Origin: Thermoanaerobaculia bacterium
GTDB lineage: Bacteria; Acidobacteriota; Thermoanaerobaculia; Multivoradales; J023
Length of the DNA stretch: 57,032 bases
Reading direction: 5' to 3'
Assembly: GCA_028066595.1 (NCBI GenBank)
Contig: JALCBJ010000023.1
Coordinates: forward strand, 1-57,032
Shown: one piece after another, positions 26,716 through 35,746 of the stretch
How positions within the stretch are numbered: the stretch's first letter is position 1
Layout: every line of letters starts with the position of its first letter
The notes under the pieces: generated by a model
Database searches by the model: none
What the model was told of the DNA's origin: nothing
The model's input: only the letters and a program-made list of their open reading frames with translations
Translations under genes and position numbers: made by a program

Positions 26716-27756
26716 ATGAGCGACAAGAAGGGCAACGAACAAGGGGTCCTCAACGTGGGCATCGACCTCGGCACCTCGCGTAGCGCGGTGTCGGCATCCA
26801 ATGGGCAGCGCCACGTGGTCGAGAGCTACGTCGGCTGGCCAGTGGACATGGTGGCCCGCAAGGTGCTGAAGAGCGACGTGCTGATCGGCGCAGAGGCGGT
26901 CAAGAACCGTACGATGCTCGACCTACACCGCCCCCTCGAACGCGGTCTGATCAAGGAAGGCTCGGAGAAAGATCTTCAGGCCGTCAGGGTGCTCCTAGAG
27001 CATCTCGTCGACCTTGCGATCGGCAACAAGGGAAAGCGTGGCAAGACCAAGGTGCGTGCCGTGGTCGGGGTTCCAGCTGAGGCGATGCGCGTGAACAAGC
27101 AGCAGCTGCGCAAAGTCTTGGAGGGCTCGGTGGACGGTCTCATGATCGTGTCCGAGCCGTTTGCCGTGGCCTATGGGCTCGATGCGTTGCTCAACAGCCT
27201 GATCGTCGACATCGGTGCCGGCACCAGCGATTTCTGCGTGATGCGCGGACACTTCCCCACGGAAGAAGATCAGCGCACACTGACCCAGGCCGGCGACTCG
27301 GTCGACGACTATCTACTCAAGCTCATCCAGGACAAGTATCCCGACGCGCAGGTCACCCTCTACATGGTGCGCGAATGGAAAGAGAAGCATGGATTCGTCG
27401 GTAAGCCCCAAGGCAAGGTGGAGATCACCGCGCCGGTTCAGGGTCGCCCCACTCCGTTCGACATCACCGATCAGCTCAAGGCCGCCTGCGAGAGTCTGAT
27501 CGAGCCGATCGCCGAAACCATGCTAGACCTCCTGCCGCGGGTCGACCCCGAGTTCCAGGAGGACGTGCGGAACAACGTAATCCTCTCCGGTGGCGCCTCC
27601 CTGACTCCAGGCCTGCGACCCGCCCTCGAGGAATCGCTGGCACCCATCGGCGGCGGCAAGATCCAAGCCGTCAAGGATCCGGTGTTCGCTGGAGCAGACG
27701 GTGGTCTGGCCATCGCGCTGGATGCTGACGACAGTGATTGGGACCAGCTTGCCTGA
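26716..27756 (+). CDS. MamK-like bacterial actin (actin/Hsp70 ATPase fold)
   Basis: A 346-residue filament-forming-type ATPase. Actin-fold motifs are intact: phosphate-1 GIDLGTSRSA (15-24), phosphate-2 VDIGAGTSDF (164-173), and the adenosine loop 'ILSGGASLTPG' near residue 305. The order and wording of several blocks ('VSEPFAVAYGLD', 'LTQAGDSVDDYL', 'VVGVPAEAM..NK', the late 'VKDPVFAGADGGL') resemble MamK, the magnetosome-positioning actin, more than MreB, ParM or DnaK. The length matches MamK (about 350). No other magnetosome gene is present in the window. Co-transcription with the upstream amidase is very likely given a 3-base gap. Confidence 0.85.
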   Translation: MSDKKGNEQGVLNVGIDLGTSRSAVSASNGQRHVVESYVGWPVDMVARKVLKSDVLIGAEAVKNRTMLDLHRPLERGLIKEGSEKDLQAVRVLLEHLVDLAIGNKGKRGKTKVRAVVGVPAEAMRVNKQQLRKVLEGSVDGLMIVSEPFAVAYGLDALLNSLIVDIGAGTSDFCVMRGHFPTEEDQRTLTQAGDSVDDYLLKLIQDKYPDAQVTLYMVREWKEKHGFVGKPQGKVEITAPVQGRPTPFDITDQLKAACESLIEPIAETMLDLLPRVDPEFQEDVRNNVILSGGASLTPGLRPALEESLAPIGGGKIQAVKDPVFAGADGGLAIALDADDSDWDQLA

Positions 27757-27987
27757 CCCGTTCCCGAATCTGCATTTGCAGAGACTCCGCGAGGGCTGCG
27801 CGGGTCACCGTTCTCGGATCTTTCGGTCCTCCTCATAGGAGCAGTTCTGCGACGTTCTGCCGTATCGATCCGGCGAACGGAGCTGTTTGCAAGCTACGCC
27901 CGTCCTTTCTAGGCTGCCGTTCCGGTTCGTTTCGCCCAGCGTGGGCGTGATCGGAATCTATGCCGTACCCCTCGGAATCGAACGAAC
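27757..27987. other. 231-base intergenic region with short hairpins before tyrA
   Basis: It holds no convincing gene. Two short perfect inverted repeats are visible: TCTGCA-TT-TGCAGA at 27769-27782 and CTCCT-CAT-AGGAG at 27829-27841. Neither is followed by a T-run, so factor-independent termination is doubtful. A leader or attenuator for the tyrosine-pathway gene is possible, but I could not find a Tyr-rich leader peptide. Confidence 0.3.
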
Positions 27988-29130
27988 ATGTCCGAAGCAC
28001 CTGACGAGAAGACCAGGGAGCGACAGACCGCTCTGAAGCTCGACGAGCTACGTAACTCGATCGCCGAGGTCGATCGATCCCTATTGGAGCTACTCCACCG
28101 TCGTATGGACCTCGCGGAAGAGATCGGCAGGGTCAAAATCCAGGCCGGGCGCCCGATCCTGGTACCAGAGGTCCACGATCGCGTGCTCAGCCGTGCGCGC
28201 CGGCACGCCGAGTCGTGTGGCGTCTCGGAAGCGGTCATGGAGCAAGTGTTTGCCGCCGTGATGCGCGGCTCCGTCGAACGGCAGCACCGGATTGGCGTCA
28301 GTTTGAAGGCCACCGGAAGCCAGCGCCTGCTGATCTTGGGCGGCGCCGGCAACATGGGCGGGTGGTGGCAGGCCTTCGCCCAGCGACTCGGCCATCGAGT
28401 CGACCTGGTAGACCCCGCGATGGCCTCCTTGCCTGCCATGCCCGGACGGTTTGCGCGTATCTCCGATATCGAGGACCTCGATGTCTACCAGGCCATCGTC
28501 GTCTCCGTACCGTTGGGCAGCATGCCCACGGCGCTGGCGGAGATCGTCGAGGCGAAACCTACCGGCTTGGTGATCGAGATCGCCTCGATCAAGGATCACC
28601 TGCGGCCGCTCATCGAGCGCGCTGACGAGCTGGGGGTCCGAGTCGCGTCACTCCATCCGATGTTCGGCCCCGGCAAGTCGATCTACCAGACCCTGACTTT
28701 CGTTCTCGCCTGCCGCCAGGATCCGGCGAAGGAAAAACGGGCGATCGAAGAGTGGCTTCGCCATCCGTACACCCATCTCGTGCCAGTTCCTTTCGAACAT
28801 CATGATCGGCTCATGGGTTGGCTCCTGGGCTTGGCCCATCTCTCGGGTATGCTTTTCGGTTGTGCGCTCAGCCATGCAGGCTTGTCACCCGAGGAGCTGG
28901 AGGCTTGCGCTTCGACGACCTACAATCGCCAGGCGTCCACTGCGCGCTCGGTATTGCTGGAAGATCCGGATCTGTACTACGAAATTCAACGCCTCAATCC
29001 GCATCGAGCGGACGTCTACAAGGCGGTTCGCGATGCATTGGACGAATTGGTGGATGCGGTACAAGAAGACGATCGCGAGGAGTTTCGAGCGGTCATATCC
29101 GAAGCGCGTCAGTACATGCTCGAACGTTGA
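27988..29130 (+). CDS. tyrA: bifunctional chorismate mutase/prephenate dehydrogenase (T-protein)
   Basis: A 380-residue fusion enzyme that converts chorismate to prephenate and on to 4-hydroxyphenylpyruvate in tyrosine synthesis. An AroQ-type mutase occupies about 15-105 ('LRNSIAEVDRSLLELLHRRM', 'VKIQAGRPI'). The dehydrogenase follows, with a Rossmann loop 'LILGGAGNMGGW' near 113, 'SIKDHL', 'SLHPMFGPG' (substrate-binding His) and a helical dimerisation tail. Order and length match gamma-proteobacterial TyrA (about 373). The Rossmann glycine pattern is GGAGNMG, as in those enzymes. It is followed by the PEGA-domain gene after 9 bases. Confidence 0.92.
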   Translation: MSEAPDEKTRERQTALKLDELRNSIAEVDRSLLELLHRRMDLAEEIGRVKIQAGRPILVPEVHDRVLSRARRHAESCGVSEAVMEQVFAAVMRGSVERQHRIGVSLKATGSQRLLILGGAGNMGGWWQAFAQRLGHRVDLVDPAMASLPAMPGRFARISDIEDLDVYQAIVVSVPLGSMPTALAEIVEAKPTGLVIEIASIKDHLRPLIERADELGVRVASLHPMFGPGKSIYQTLTFVLACRQDPAKEKRAIEEWLRHPYTHLVPVPFEHHDRLMGWLLGLAHLSGMLFGCALSHAGLSPEELEACASTTYNRQASTARSVLLEDPDLYYEIQRLNPHRADVYKAVRDALDELVDAVQEDDREEFRAVISEARQYMLER

Positions 29131-29139
29131 GGTCGGACC

Positions 29140-31434
29140 ATGATGCATCGACTCATTATCCTGTTGCGCCGGACGATGTCGACCAGGAGACGCACGCCCT
29201 ACGTGTTCGGGCTCCTGCTACTCACTGCGCCGACCTTCGCCACGGCACAGCTTCTGTCTCAGATCGAGGAGGAAGAGCTCGACGAGAAGGACACGCTCGC
29301 GGTGGCGGTTCGAGATCCGGGTGTTGCATCCGACGAAGTGCGCGAGCTCTATGCCCAGGCCGAGGAAGTCTTCCATAGCGCAGATCAGCCCGCCTCCCTT
29401 CCGCTCTTCGGGACCTTGGTCGATCTGCTGGAAGCTCAACGTCTCACCAACGGACTCGACGACGAAGCCCGGAGCTTGCTGGTCCGCAGCCTCTCCTACC
29501 GAGCACAGGTGCACTTCAACTTGGGTGAGCAGGAGCTGGTCAACGAAGATCTGGGGCAAATGCTGCAGATCGACCCGAATGCACAGCTCGACCGAGATCT
29601 CGTGTCGCCGAAGCTCGTGTCCGAATTCGACAAGGTGCGCGACCGTACGGTCGGCCAAGTCGACTTCGTCCTGGATCCTCCCGATGCGGAGGTGTGGATC
29701 GACGGCATTCGGGTGGACGGACTCCTCGGTCCGGTGGGCATTCTGGCAGGTCGGCACGACCTGGAGATCCGCCGCCCCGGCTACCTCGGTGACCGGCGCC
29801 AGCTGGACGTCCAGGCAGGTCGGAGCGCGACCATCGAAGCTCTATTGGAGCGCGACAGCCCGATCTTGCGGCTGCAGACCCGTCCACCGGGCGCCGAGGT
29901 GTTTCTCGACGGGCAATCGATGGGTATCACCGAGGGCGCCGCATCCGACGGATACGTCCCGGAAGGCGCGGCGACGATCTACCGCCGTGAAGATTTTTCG
30001 GCCGAAATGATCCTCGATGATCTCGAGACCGGGAGCCACATACTGGAGGTGCGCAAGGACGGGTTCCGGCCGAAGCGGATGGAGATCGGTCTCTATGACC
30101 TCCTCGACTACCCGATGCCCCCCATCGTTTTGGAACCGGAAAGCGGCCGGCTGACATTCCAGAACATGCCACGCGACGCCACGATCCTGGTGAATGGCGC
30201 CCAGGTTCGTCCCGACACACCGGGAGCCTCGCGCCCCACCATCACACTACCTCCCGGTACCCACCAGATCACCGTTGTCAGTGGCGCTTCGCGTATGTTC
30301 TCCACCCGGCTGGACCTCGCCGACCGGCAGAGCATCGAAGTACGAGTGAAGATGCGTCCGGGCCTGACCTACCTCGGCGTTCTCGGCGGCGACGACACCA
30401 GCTCGGGAGACGTGCGCAGGCTTCTGCGTGGGGCTTTCGGAGAAGCCTCCCAATGGGCCCTCGTGGATCACTCGGAGGACGGTCCGGGTTTGCTCAATGA
30501 TCTCGGGGTCGACGCCGAGGCCCTCCGTTCACTCGCCCGCGGCGGTCCCCAGCCGACAGACATCGACTGGAACCGCGTGCAGCGGACCATCGACCAGCGA
30601 GCTGCAGGCCTGGTCTATCTAGTGGCGGTCCTCGACAATGACCTTCTCGCCTCCGAGGCGAAACTGTGGATCTGGCCGGCCGCACCTGGCCCGTCGCGAC
30701 CCGACAGTTTGACCCTACCGATGGGCGACCGCATCGCCGCCGAGAAAGTGCTGCGGGCTTTCGATCGAACCATACCGCTACGACGCAGCGAGCTCGGTGC
30801 GCTCGTGGTGGACACCGGCGCCCTACCGCACCCGGTCGTGGCCGAAGTTACGCCAGCTGGCCCTGCCGAGTCCGCGGGAATCCGGATCGGCGACCAGATC
30901 CTAGGCTTCCAGGGTACACCGACCCAGACCCGTCGTCAGCTAGAAGATCGGCTGTTGGTTGCAGAGCCCGGCGAATCGGTCGAGATCGCCGTACGCGGCG
31001 CTCAGGGCACTCGCTCCGTCCGGGTCTCGTTGGGGACCAGTCCGTGGATCGTTGCAGGCCGAGAAGGCGAACTGGTGGACGCCCTGGCATGGGCTCGTCT
31101 GGTGCTGCTCGAAGAGACAACGGACGCTCGCGAACGCTGGATCGTCCGCCTCGATCAGGCTCTGCTCCAACTGCGGGCCGGGGATCCCGAGGGTGCCGTA
31201 CGACAGTTGCGCAACGTCGACGCGCCACAGACCTCGCACGGCGTTGGGCGTGCGACCGTGGACTATTGGCTGGGTATCGCCTTGTCGAGATTGGGACCCA
31301 GATTCCGTGACGCTGCGGTCGAGGCTCTACAGCGCGCCGCCGCTGTACCGGGGGCGCGCCTGGATCACGACGACGACGCCTGGGTAGCGCCTCGGGCCGA
31401 GGCCCGCCTACATGCTCTACGATCCGGAGTCTGA
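29140..31434 (+). CDS. PEGA- and PDZ-domain exported protein
   Basis: A 764-residue envelope protein. A signal peptide is visible if translation starts at 29140 or at 29176 (alternative ATG at codon 13), cleaved near 'FATA'. Regions in order: helical N-terminal part (40-165); at least three PEGA-type units ('DPPDAEVWIDGIRVDG', 'RPPGAEVFLDGQSMG', 'MPRDATILVNGAQVRP') over about 170-410; a region of unclear fold (410-560); a PDZ domain (about 560-630, 'VTPAGPAESAGIRIGDQILG'); and a TPR-like C-terminus. PEGA repeats are usually found on surface or periplasmic proteins. No catalytic site was seen. It may share a transcript with tyrA; its 3' end overlaps the opposing gene by 18 bases. Confidence 0.82.
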   Translation: MMHRLIILLRRTMSTRRRTPYVFGLLLLTAPTFATAQLLSQIEEEELDEKDTLAVAVRDPGVASDEVRELYAQAEEVFHSADQPASLPLFGTLVDLLEAQRLTNGLDDEARSLLVRSLSYRAQVHFNLGEQELVNEDLGQMLQIDPNAQLDRDLVSPKLVSEFDKVRDRTVGQVDFVLDPPDAEVWIDGIRVDGLLGPVGILAGRHDLEIRRPGYLGDRRQLDVQAGRSATIEALLERDSPILRLQTRPPGAEVFLDGQSMGITEGAASDGYVPEGAATIYRREDFSAEMILDDLETGSHILEVRKDGFRPKRMEIGLYDLLDYPMPPIVLEPESGRLTFQNMPRDATILVNGAQVRPDTPGASRPTITLPPGTHQITVVSGASRMFSTRLDLADRQSIEVRVKMRPGLTYLGVLGGDDTSSGDVRRLLRGAFGEASQWALVDHSEDGPGLLNDLGVDAEALRSLARGGPQPTDIDWNRVQRTIDQRAAGLVYLVAVLDNDLLASEAKLWIWPAAPGPSRPDSLTLPMGDRIAAEKVLRAFDRTIPLRRSELGALVVDTGALPHPVVAEVTPAGPAESAGIRIGDQILGFQGTPTQTRRQLEDRLLVAEPGESVEIAVRGAQGTRSVRVSLGTSPWIVAGREGELVDALAWARLVLLEETTDARERWIVRLDQALLQLRAGDPEGAVRQLRNVDAPQTSHGVGRATVDYWLGIALSRLGPRFRDAAVEALQRAAAVPGARLDHDDDAWVAPRAEARLHALRSGV

Positions 31435-33129
31435 GGCCAGGCTCCCCCGCAGTCGCAGGAGCCGCGCCTCGAGCCGCCGCCGCTGATCCGGGTCCGCCGC
31501 CGCGGAAACCGCATGATCCAGCGCGGAGAGACCCTCTTCCACTTCTCCGCGCGCGAGAGCCAGCACCGAACGGCGTAGCCAACGAGCCACGTCCACCCGC
31601 AGCTCCAGGTCGACAACCGTCTCTTGCGGAGCTCCGAAAGCTCCGAGATCAGCAATTCGCGACACCGCGAGGTCGGTCTGGCCTCCGCCCCGCCTGACGT
31701 CCTCCGCCAACTCGAGGCGGAGGCGTACTTCCAGGAGCCTCGGTAGTAGCGCGATCGGTTGGATGCGCTGAGCGACCAATGCCGCGTCCAATCCGTCCGA
31801 CGGATCGCCGCCCGGGCCCAGGTGGGAAGCGGCGAGGAGCTGGTACGCGACTGCGTAGTGGGGCTCGGCCCGGACTGCGCGATCCAAGACGTTGCGGGCT
31901 CTCGACGTCGCCTCGAGCCATGGTTTGGATGCCCCGGACGCAAAGCCGTCGGATTCTTGATTTGGGTACGACAGACTGTGGCGGGCGTAGCGCACGAACG
32001 TGAGAGGGTCGGCGACTCCCAGTCGGTGCGCGTCGCGGAAGAGTAACTCCGACTCCTGCCAGGAACCGTGTAGGTCACGTACCGTGGCCAAGCCTCCGTG
32101 GGCCACGGCATGAGAAGGATCCAGCTCCAGGGCGCGGCGATAATGCGCCGCGGCGTAGTCCACCGCGCCCACGTGCAGCACGAAGTCCCCGAGCAAGCAG
32201 AGAACGTCTGCAGGGCGCGCAGCCCCCACAGTCACCCGCCCAGGTTCCAGGTCGACGACGGGCAGGGCGGCCCGAGGGAACTCGCCGCGCGCCACGTACA
32301 GCCGAAGCTCCTGTTCCATTTCCCGCAAGGACAGGCCAAAGGACGTCTCGAACGCCGATTCTCCGTCTTCTCCGTCCGACAGCCGGACGATGTAGTCGGC
32401 GGTATGGTCGGGGCCGTCGGGCTGCGACAGCAGGTAGTGCACCAGAAGCCAGGACAGGGCATAGAACTGTCCTACCTCTCGGGGGTCATGCCCGGCTGCG
32501 GTACGGCCATCGGTTTCGAGCAAGACGTCCAGATCCTGTACCTGGTTCTTCAGGAGCAGCAAGTCGACGTGACGTTCGATCGCCCGGCCGACCACGGCCT
32601 GATCGCCTTCGACCGTGAAGGTGCCGTAGTACTCAGCCAAACCTTCGTTGAGCCACAGGGGCGCCCGCGGGACGTTGTGCGTGACGAAGAAGTGGGTCAG
32701 CTCGTGAAGCGCGACGCTGTAGTCAGCGCCGATGCGGGTTCGCCCATCGAGCAATAGGTAGTTGGCATCCGGGTGGCGGTGAAACTGACCGAGCAACAAC
32801 GTGCCACCTCCATCGCGCCTCGTCTTGTACGGGGCGAAGGATCGTGGGCCATTGAAGGCGATCATGCGAAGCGGTGCCGGCGAGCGCAGGTCGAGACCCG
32901 GAGCCAGGCGAGCAAAGAGGGCGCGGAATCGCTCCAGCTCCACCAGCACCTCGGCTGCGACGGCCGGCGGGGCGTCGGAATAGAGCTCGAAGTTTGGCCC
33001 CTCAAAGCGGTGCCAACCGTCGAGATCGAGCGCCAGCTCAACATCGCGCGCATAGGACGGACAGACCGTGCAGACGATCAGGACGACGCAACCCATTCCG
33101 ACGGATAAACTACGGCGCATCCTCTCCAT
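31417..33129 (-). CDS. peptidase MA-like zinc metalloprotease with TPR-like C-terminus
   Basis: A 570-residue exported protein. After a signal peptide (about 1-29, ending SYA), a domain at about 40-260 contains HELTHFF (HExxH zinc motif) and, 23 residues on, 'WLNEGLAEYY', which supplies the third ligand (Glu) of gluzincins. This arrangement matches the peptidase MA-like/DUF1570-type family. The C-terminal half (about 300-560) is helical, TPR-like ('AAAHYRRALELDPSHAVAHGGLA'). The two ATGs at 33129 and 33120 are both possible. It is divergent from the gene at 33205; its 3' end runs into the PEGA gene by 18 bases. Confidence 0.82.
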   Translation of the reverse strand: MERMRRSLSVGMGCVVLIVCTVCPSYARDVELALDLDGWHRFEGPNFELYSDAPPAVAAEVLVELERFRALFARLAPGLDLRSPAPLRMIAFNGPRSFAPYKTRRDGGGTLLLGQFHRHPDANYLLLDGRTRIGADYSVALHELTHFFVTHNVPRAPLWLNEGLAEYYGTFTVEGDQAVVGRAIERHVDLLLLKNQVQDLDVLLETDGRTAAGHDPREVGQFYALSWLLVHYLLSQPDGPDHTADYIVRLSDGEDGESAFETSFGLSLREMEQELRLYVARGEFPRAALPVVDLEPGRVTVGAARPADVLCLLGDFVLHVGAVDYAAAHYRRALELDPSHAVAHGGLATVRDLHGSWQESELLFRDAHRLGVADPLTFVRYARHSLSYPNQESDGFASGASKPWLEATSRARNVLDRAVRAEPHYAVAYQLLAASHLGPGGDPSDGLDAALVAQRIQPIALLPRLLEVRLRLELAEDVRRGGGQTDLAVSRIADLGAFGAPQETVVDLELRVDVARWLRRSVLALARGEVEEGLSALDHAVSAAADPDQRRRLEARLLRLRGSLASDSGS

Positions 33130-33204
33130 GTGGCGATGATACCGGCCTGGAGCCCTGCAGACCGCAATGTCGCCCTTCTCGTCCGAGGCAACTCCCAGGA
33201 GATC

Positions 33205-34005
33205 ATGATGACGCAGACCGGAAACACTCCCCCCGTTCCACCACCGCCCCCCATCGGCACCTCGGGCGGAACAGCAGGTTCGGCGAAGCAAGGGATGCCT
33301 ACTTGGGCCTGGATCGGCATCGGATGCGGCTGTCTGGTGGTACTGGCAGGCCTCGCCGTGGTGGGTCTCATGATCTTCGGGGGCAAGCAGCTGGTCGAGC
33401 TCGCCGAAGAGCTAGAGGACAATCCGGCTGCTGCGGTCGAGTTCGCGATACGACTCAACCCGGAGCTGGAACTCGTCGAGACGGACAACGAGGCTGGGAC
33501 GGTGACTGTTCGCAACAAGGAGACCGGCGAGGTCGCTACCTTCGACTTCTCCGACATCGAGAACGGGAACTTCAGCTTCGAAGGATCAGACGGTACGAAC
33601 TTCTCGGTCCGAGGCGAAGATGGAAAGGTCGAAACGACCGACGGCGACGGGAACACCGCGACCTTTGGCGCAGGACAGAATCCGGACAATCTGCCTTCGT
33701 GGCTGCACCTATATCCGGGTGCTTCGGTCGAGGTCGGCTTCACCCAACAGGGGGGCGGACAGGCAACCGGCATCGTCTCTCAACAAACCGATGACTCGAT
33801 ACACGACGTGGCCGAGCACTTCGCGAAGCACTTCGAATCCGAAGGCTGGGAAGTCACACGCAACCAAATGTCTGGTGGCGGCCAGAACGTCATCGTTGTG
33901 ACCGGCACATCGGAAGACGGGACGTATACACACGCCGCAACCGCATCGACAGATGAACAAGGAAAAACCCAGATCTCGATGCACTATACGGGCCCGGAGG
34001 GCTGA
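33205..34005 (+). CDS. single-pass membrane protein of unknown function
   Basis: A 266-residue protein I cannot name. A Pro/Gly-rich N-terminal tail ('TPPVPPPPPIGTSGG') precedes one membrane helix (about residues 31-56, 'IGIGCGCLVVLAGLAVVGLMI'). The outer part has a stretch of short beta repeats rich in Asp, Gly, Asn and Thr ('FEGSDGTNFSVRGEDGKVETTDGDG'), then a globular C-terminal domain ('SWLHLYPGASVEVGF', 'VAEHFAKHFESEGWEV'). The C-terminal half resembles domains found in other membrane-anchored proteins of unknown role. The ATG at 33205 has AGGAG upstream; an ATG at 33130 lacks one and overlaps the divergent gene's leader. Confidence 0.72.
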   Translation: MMTQTGNTPPVPPPPPIGTSGGTAGSAKQGMPTWAWIGIGCGCLVVLAGLAVVGLMIFGGKQLVELAEELEDNPAAAVEFAIRLNPELELVETDNEAGTVTVRNKETGEVATFDFSDIENGNFSFEGSDGTNFSVRGEDGKVETTDGDGNTATFGAGQNPDNLPSWLHLYPGASVEVGFTQQGGGQATGIVSQQTDDSIHDVAEHFAKHFESEGWEVTRNQMSGGGQNVIVVTGTSEDGTYTHAATASTDEQGKTQISMHYTGPEG

Positions 34006-34030
34006 CGCGCGAACGGCCGAGGACTTGAGA

Positions 34031-35539
34031 TCAGATCCGAGTCGCCAGCAGCTGGAACAATCTGAGCGGCTCGGATCGATTGTCGAGCTCGTCGCCCAGG
34101 GCTCCGCCCAAGACGCCACATACGATGAGGTCGACCGAGACACGGTCAACCATCGCCGTGTCGCCAAGTCGTCGAAAGGCCGCAATCGCCTTGCGGAGAT
34201 CGTCCGCTGCCCGCTGGCGGTCGCTCAGTAACCGGGCCTGACCTCGAAGCCAGAGGTGTTCCGCGTGCCGCTCCGCAGCCTGGCCCTCGAGAAGAGGCTC
34301 GGCAGCGACCAACCACGAGGCCGCTTGGTCGAGTGGCTGGCTCTGTGTCAGCCACGCCTCGGCATAGGAGGAAAGAGCCCGGTGTGACGGTGGCTCCGGC
34401 GCCTGGCCTAGCGGGCTCCGCTCGGCCACAGCTTGTCGGGCCAGGTCGAGCTCGATACGGGCAGCTGCGAGAAAGGTCCTCAGTCGCAACAAAGGGTCGA
34501 GCTCGGCGCTGGTCGATTCGACCAGAGAAGCAAGAAGGTCCCTCGCTTGCTTTCTCCGCATGGGATCTGCCGACAGCAGAACAGCCTGTTTGAGGCGGAG
34601 CTCGACCAGCCTATGCTCCCGGAACGAGCGCTCGTCAGGGTCGGAGCGAGGGATTTCGGCAGCGATCAGGACATCCTCGGCATTCCGCAGCCCAGCCAGG
34701 GCCGAAGGGTGATCTCCCGTCTCCCAATCGCGTCCCGCCTTGACCTCTGCCACGCGTGCCAGGAGATCCGCATCGCCAGTACCCGCCGAGAGAAGATCTG
34801 GCAAGGACGCGATGAGGTCGTCGCATAGGTCCAAGCGCCCGAACCTCCGCGCCCGATCCGCTTGGTAGATCGACGACCGCGCGAGGAGGTCGACCCAATA
34901 CCGGTATGACTCCCGCCGCAGAAAAGGGTCCTCCAGAAACCCGGGGGTCTCCGTGGGTCCTAAGGTTTCTCCGTCGAGCTCCCCCGCTGCGTCCGCGACG
35001 TCCAGGACCAATCGCAGGAAACCGAGGCGCTTTCTGGGCGCCGTTACAGCCGCGTGACGCAGATCGAAGGAAACCAATCGCAGATCTATGGAGCTAGATG
35101 CCGCGAGGCGCAGCGCTTTAAGCACCGGGTCCGACGGTCCTCCACCCATGTGTGGATCGAGCTCCGCCCGCCGGCAAGCGACGGCGTTCACTGCCGGCCA
35201 GGAACGCCCATTGGATAGGGACAGCTCGTAGAGTAGTCGCGTAGCGTCTTCGGCACTGAGGCGCTCCTGATGCAGAAAAGCCTCTATGTCAGCGGCGCAG
35301 AGCGGCTCCCCGAGCGTCGCACGCTCGTATGACAGCACCCTCACCAACACTCTCTGAGCATGGACCATGACGTCGAGGGAGTCCGAAGCTTCAACCGCTA
35401 GGGACGCCAGCAACTCGTCCGCGAGATCGGCATCATTCACCAATCGATTCACCGATTCTCGCACCGTGCGCACGAAGGCCGCGACATCACCCATCTCGTC
35501 CAGGCTGGCCGCTTCACGGCCCTCAGTCTCAGCGGTCAT
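34031..35539 (-). CDS. helical-repeat protein of unknown function
   Basis: A 502-residue cytoplasmic, almost entirely alpha-helical protein without signal or membrane segment. It is rich in Leu, Ala, Arg and Asp. The second half has TPR-like paired helices ('ALAGLRNAEDVLIAAEI', 'ARDLLASLVESTSAEL', 'HAEHLWLRGQARLLSDRQRA'). I recognise no enzyme motif. It is convergent with the membrane protein at 33205 (25 bases between stops) and divergent from the TRAP binding-protein gene. The composition and codon pattern match its neighbours, so it is likely a real gene; a protein-interaction role is plausible. Confidence 0.7.
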   Translation of the reverse strand: MTAETEGREAASLDEMGDVAAFVRTVRESVNRLVNDADLADELLASLAVEASDSLDVMVHAQRVLVRVLSYERATLGEPLCAADIEAFLHQERLSAEDATRLLYELSLSNGRSWPAVNAVACRRAELDPHMGGGPSDPVLKALRLAASSSIDLRLVSFDLRHAAVTAPRKRLGFLRLVLDVADAAGELDGETLGPTETPGFLEDPFLRRESYRYWVDLLARSSIYQADRARRFGRLDLCDDLIASLPDLLSAGTGDADLLARVAEVKAGRDWETGDHPSALAGLRNAEDVLIAAEIPRSDPDERSFREHRLVELRLKQAVLLSADPMRRKQARDLLASLVESTSAELDPLLRLRTFLAAARIELDLARQAVAERSPLGQAPEPPSHRALSSYAEAWLTQSQPLDQAASWLVAAEPLLEGQAAERHAEHLWLRGQARLLSDRQRAADDLRKAIAAFRRLGDTAMVDRVSVDLIVCGVLGGALGDELDNRSEPLRLFQLLATRI

Positions 35540-35746
35540 CGATCCCTACCCGGTTTGGTCGTGCAACCGATCTCTTCAAATCGAGACTTCTCTGACAGTT
35601 GAGATTCTGTATACCAAATTCAGAGAGGTCGATCCAAAAAGACTCATCCCCAGTCAAAGAAGCGTCCCGACCAGCAAGCTGATCGCCGGTCGGTGAGGAA
35701 AGGCGCGAGGGCGAGACTAAGTGTGTCGCCTGCTATCATCTGCGCC
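35540..35746. promoter_or_regulatory. 207-base divergent intergenic region with AT-rich core
   Basis: Separates the helical-repeat gene from the TRAP binding-protein gene. The stretch at about 35580-35640 is much richer in A+T than its surroundings and contains GTATAC within TCTGTATACCAAATTCAG, so promoters for one or both genes probably lie there. I could not fit a -35/-10 pair with 16-18 base spacing. Confidence 0.4.

Noticed and set aside
26716..27756. Magnetosome gene island
   Set aside because: Only a MamK-like actin is present; no mamA, B, M, E, O, Q or I homologue is visible anywhere in the window.
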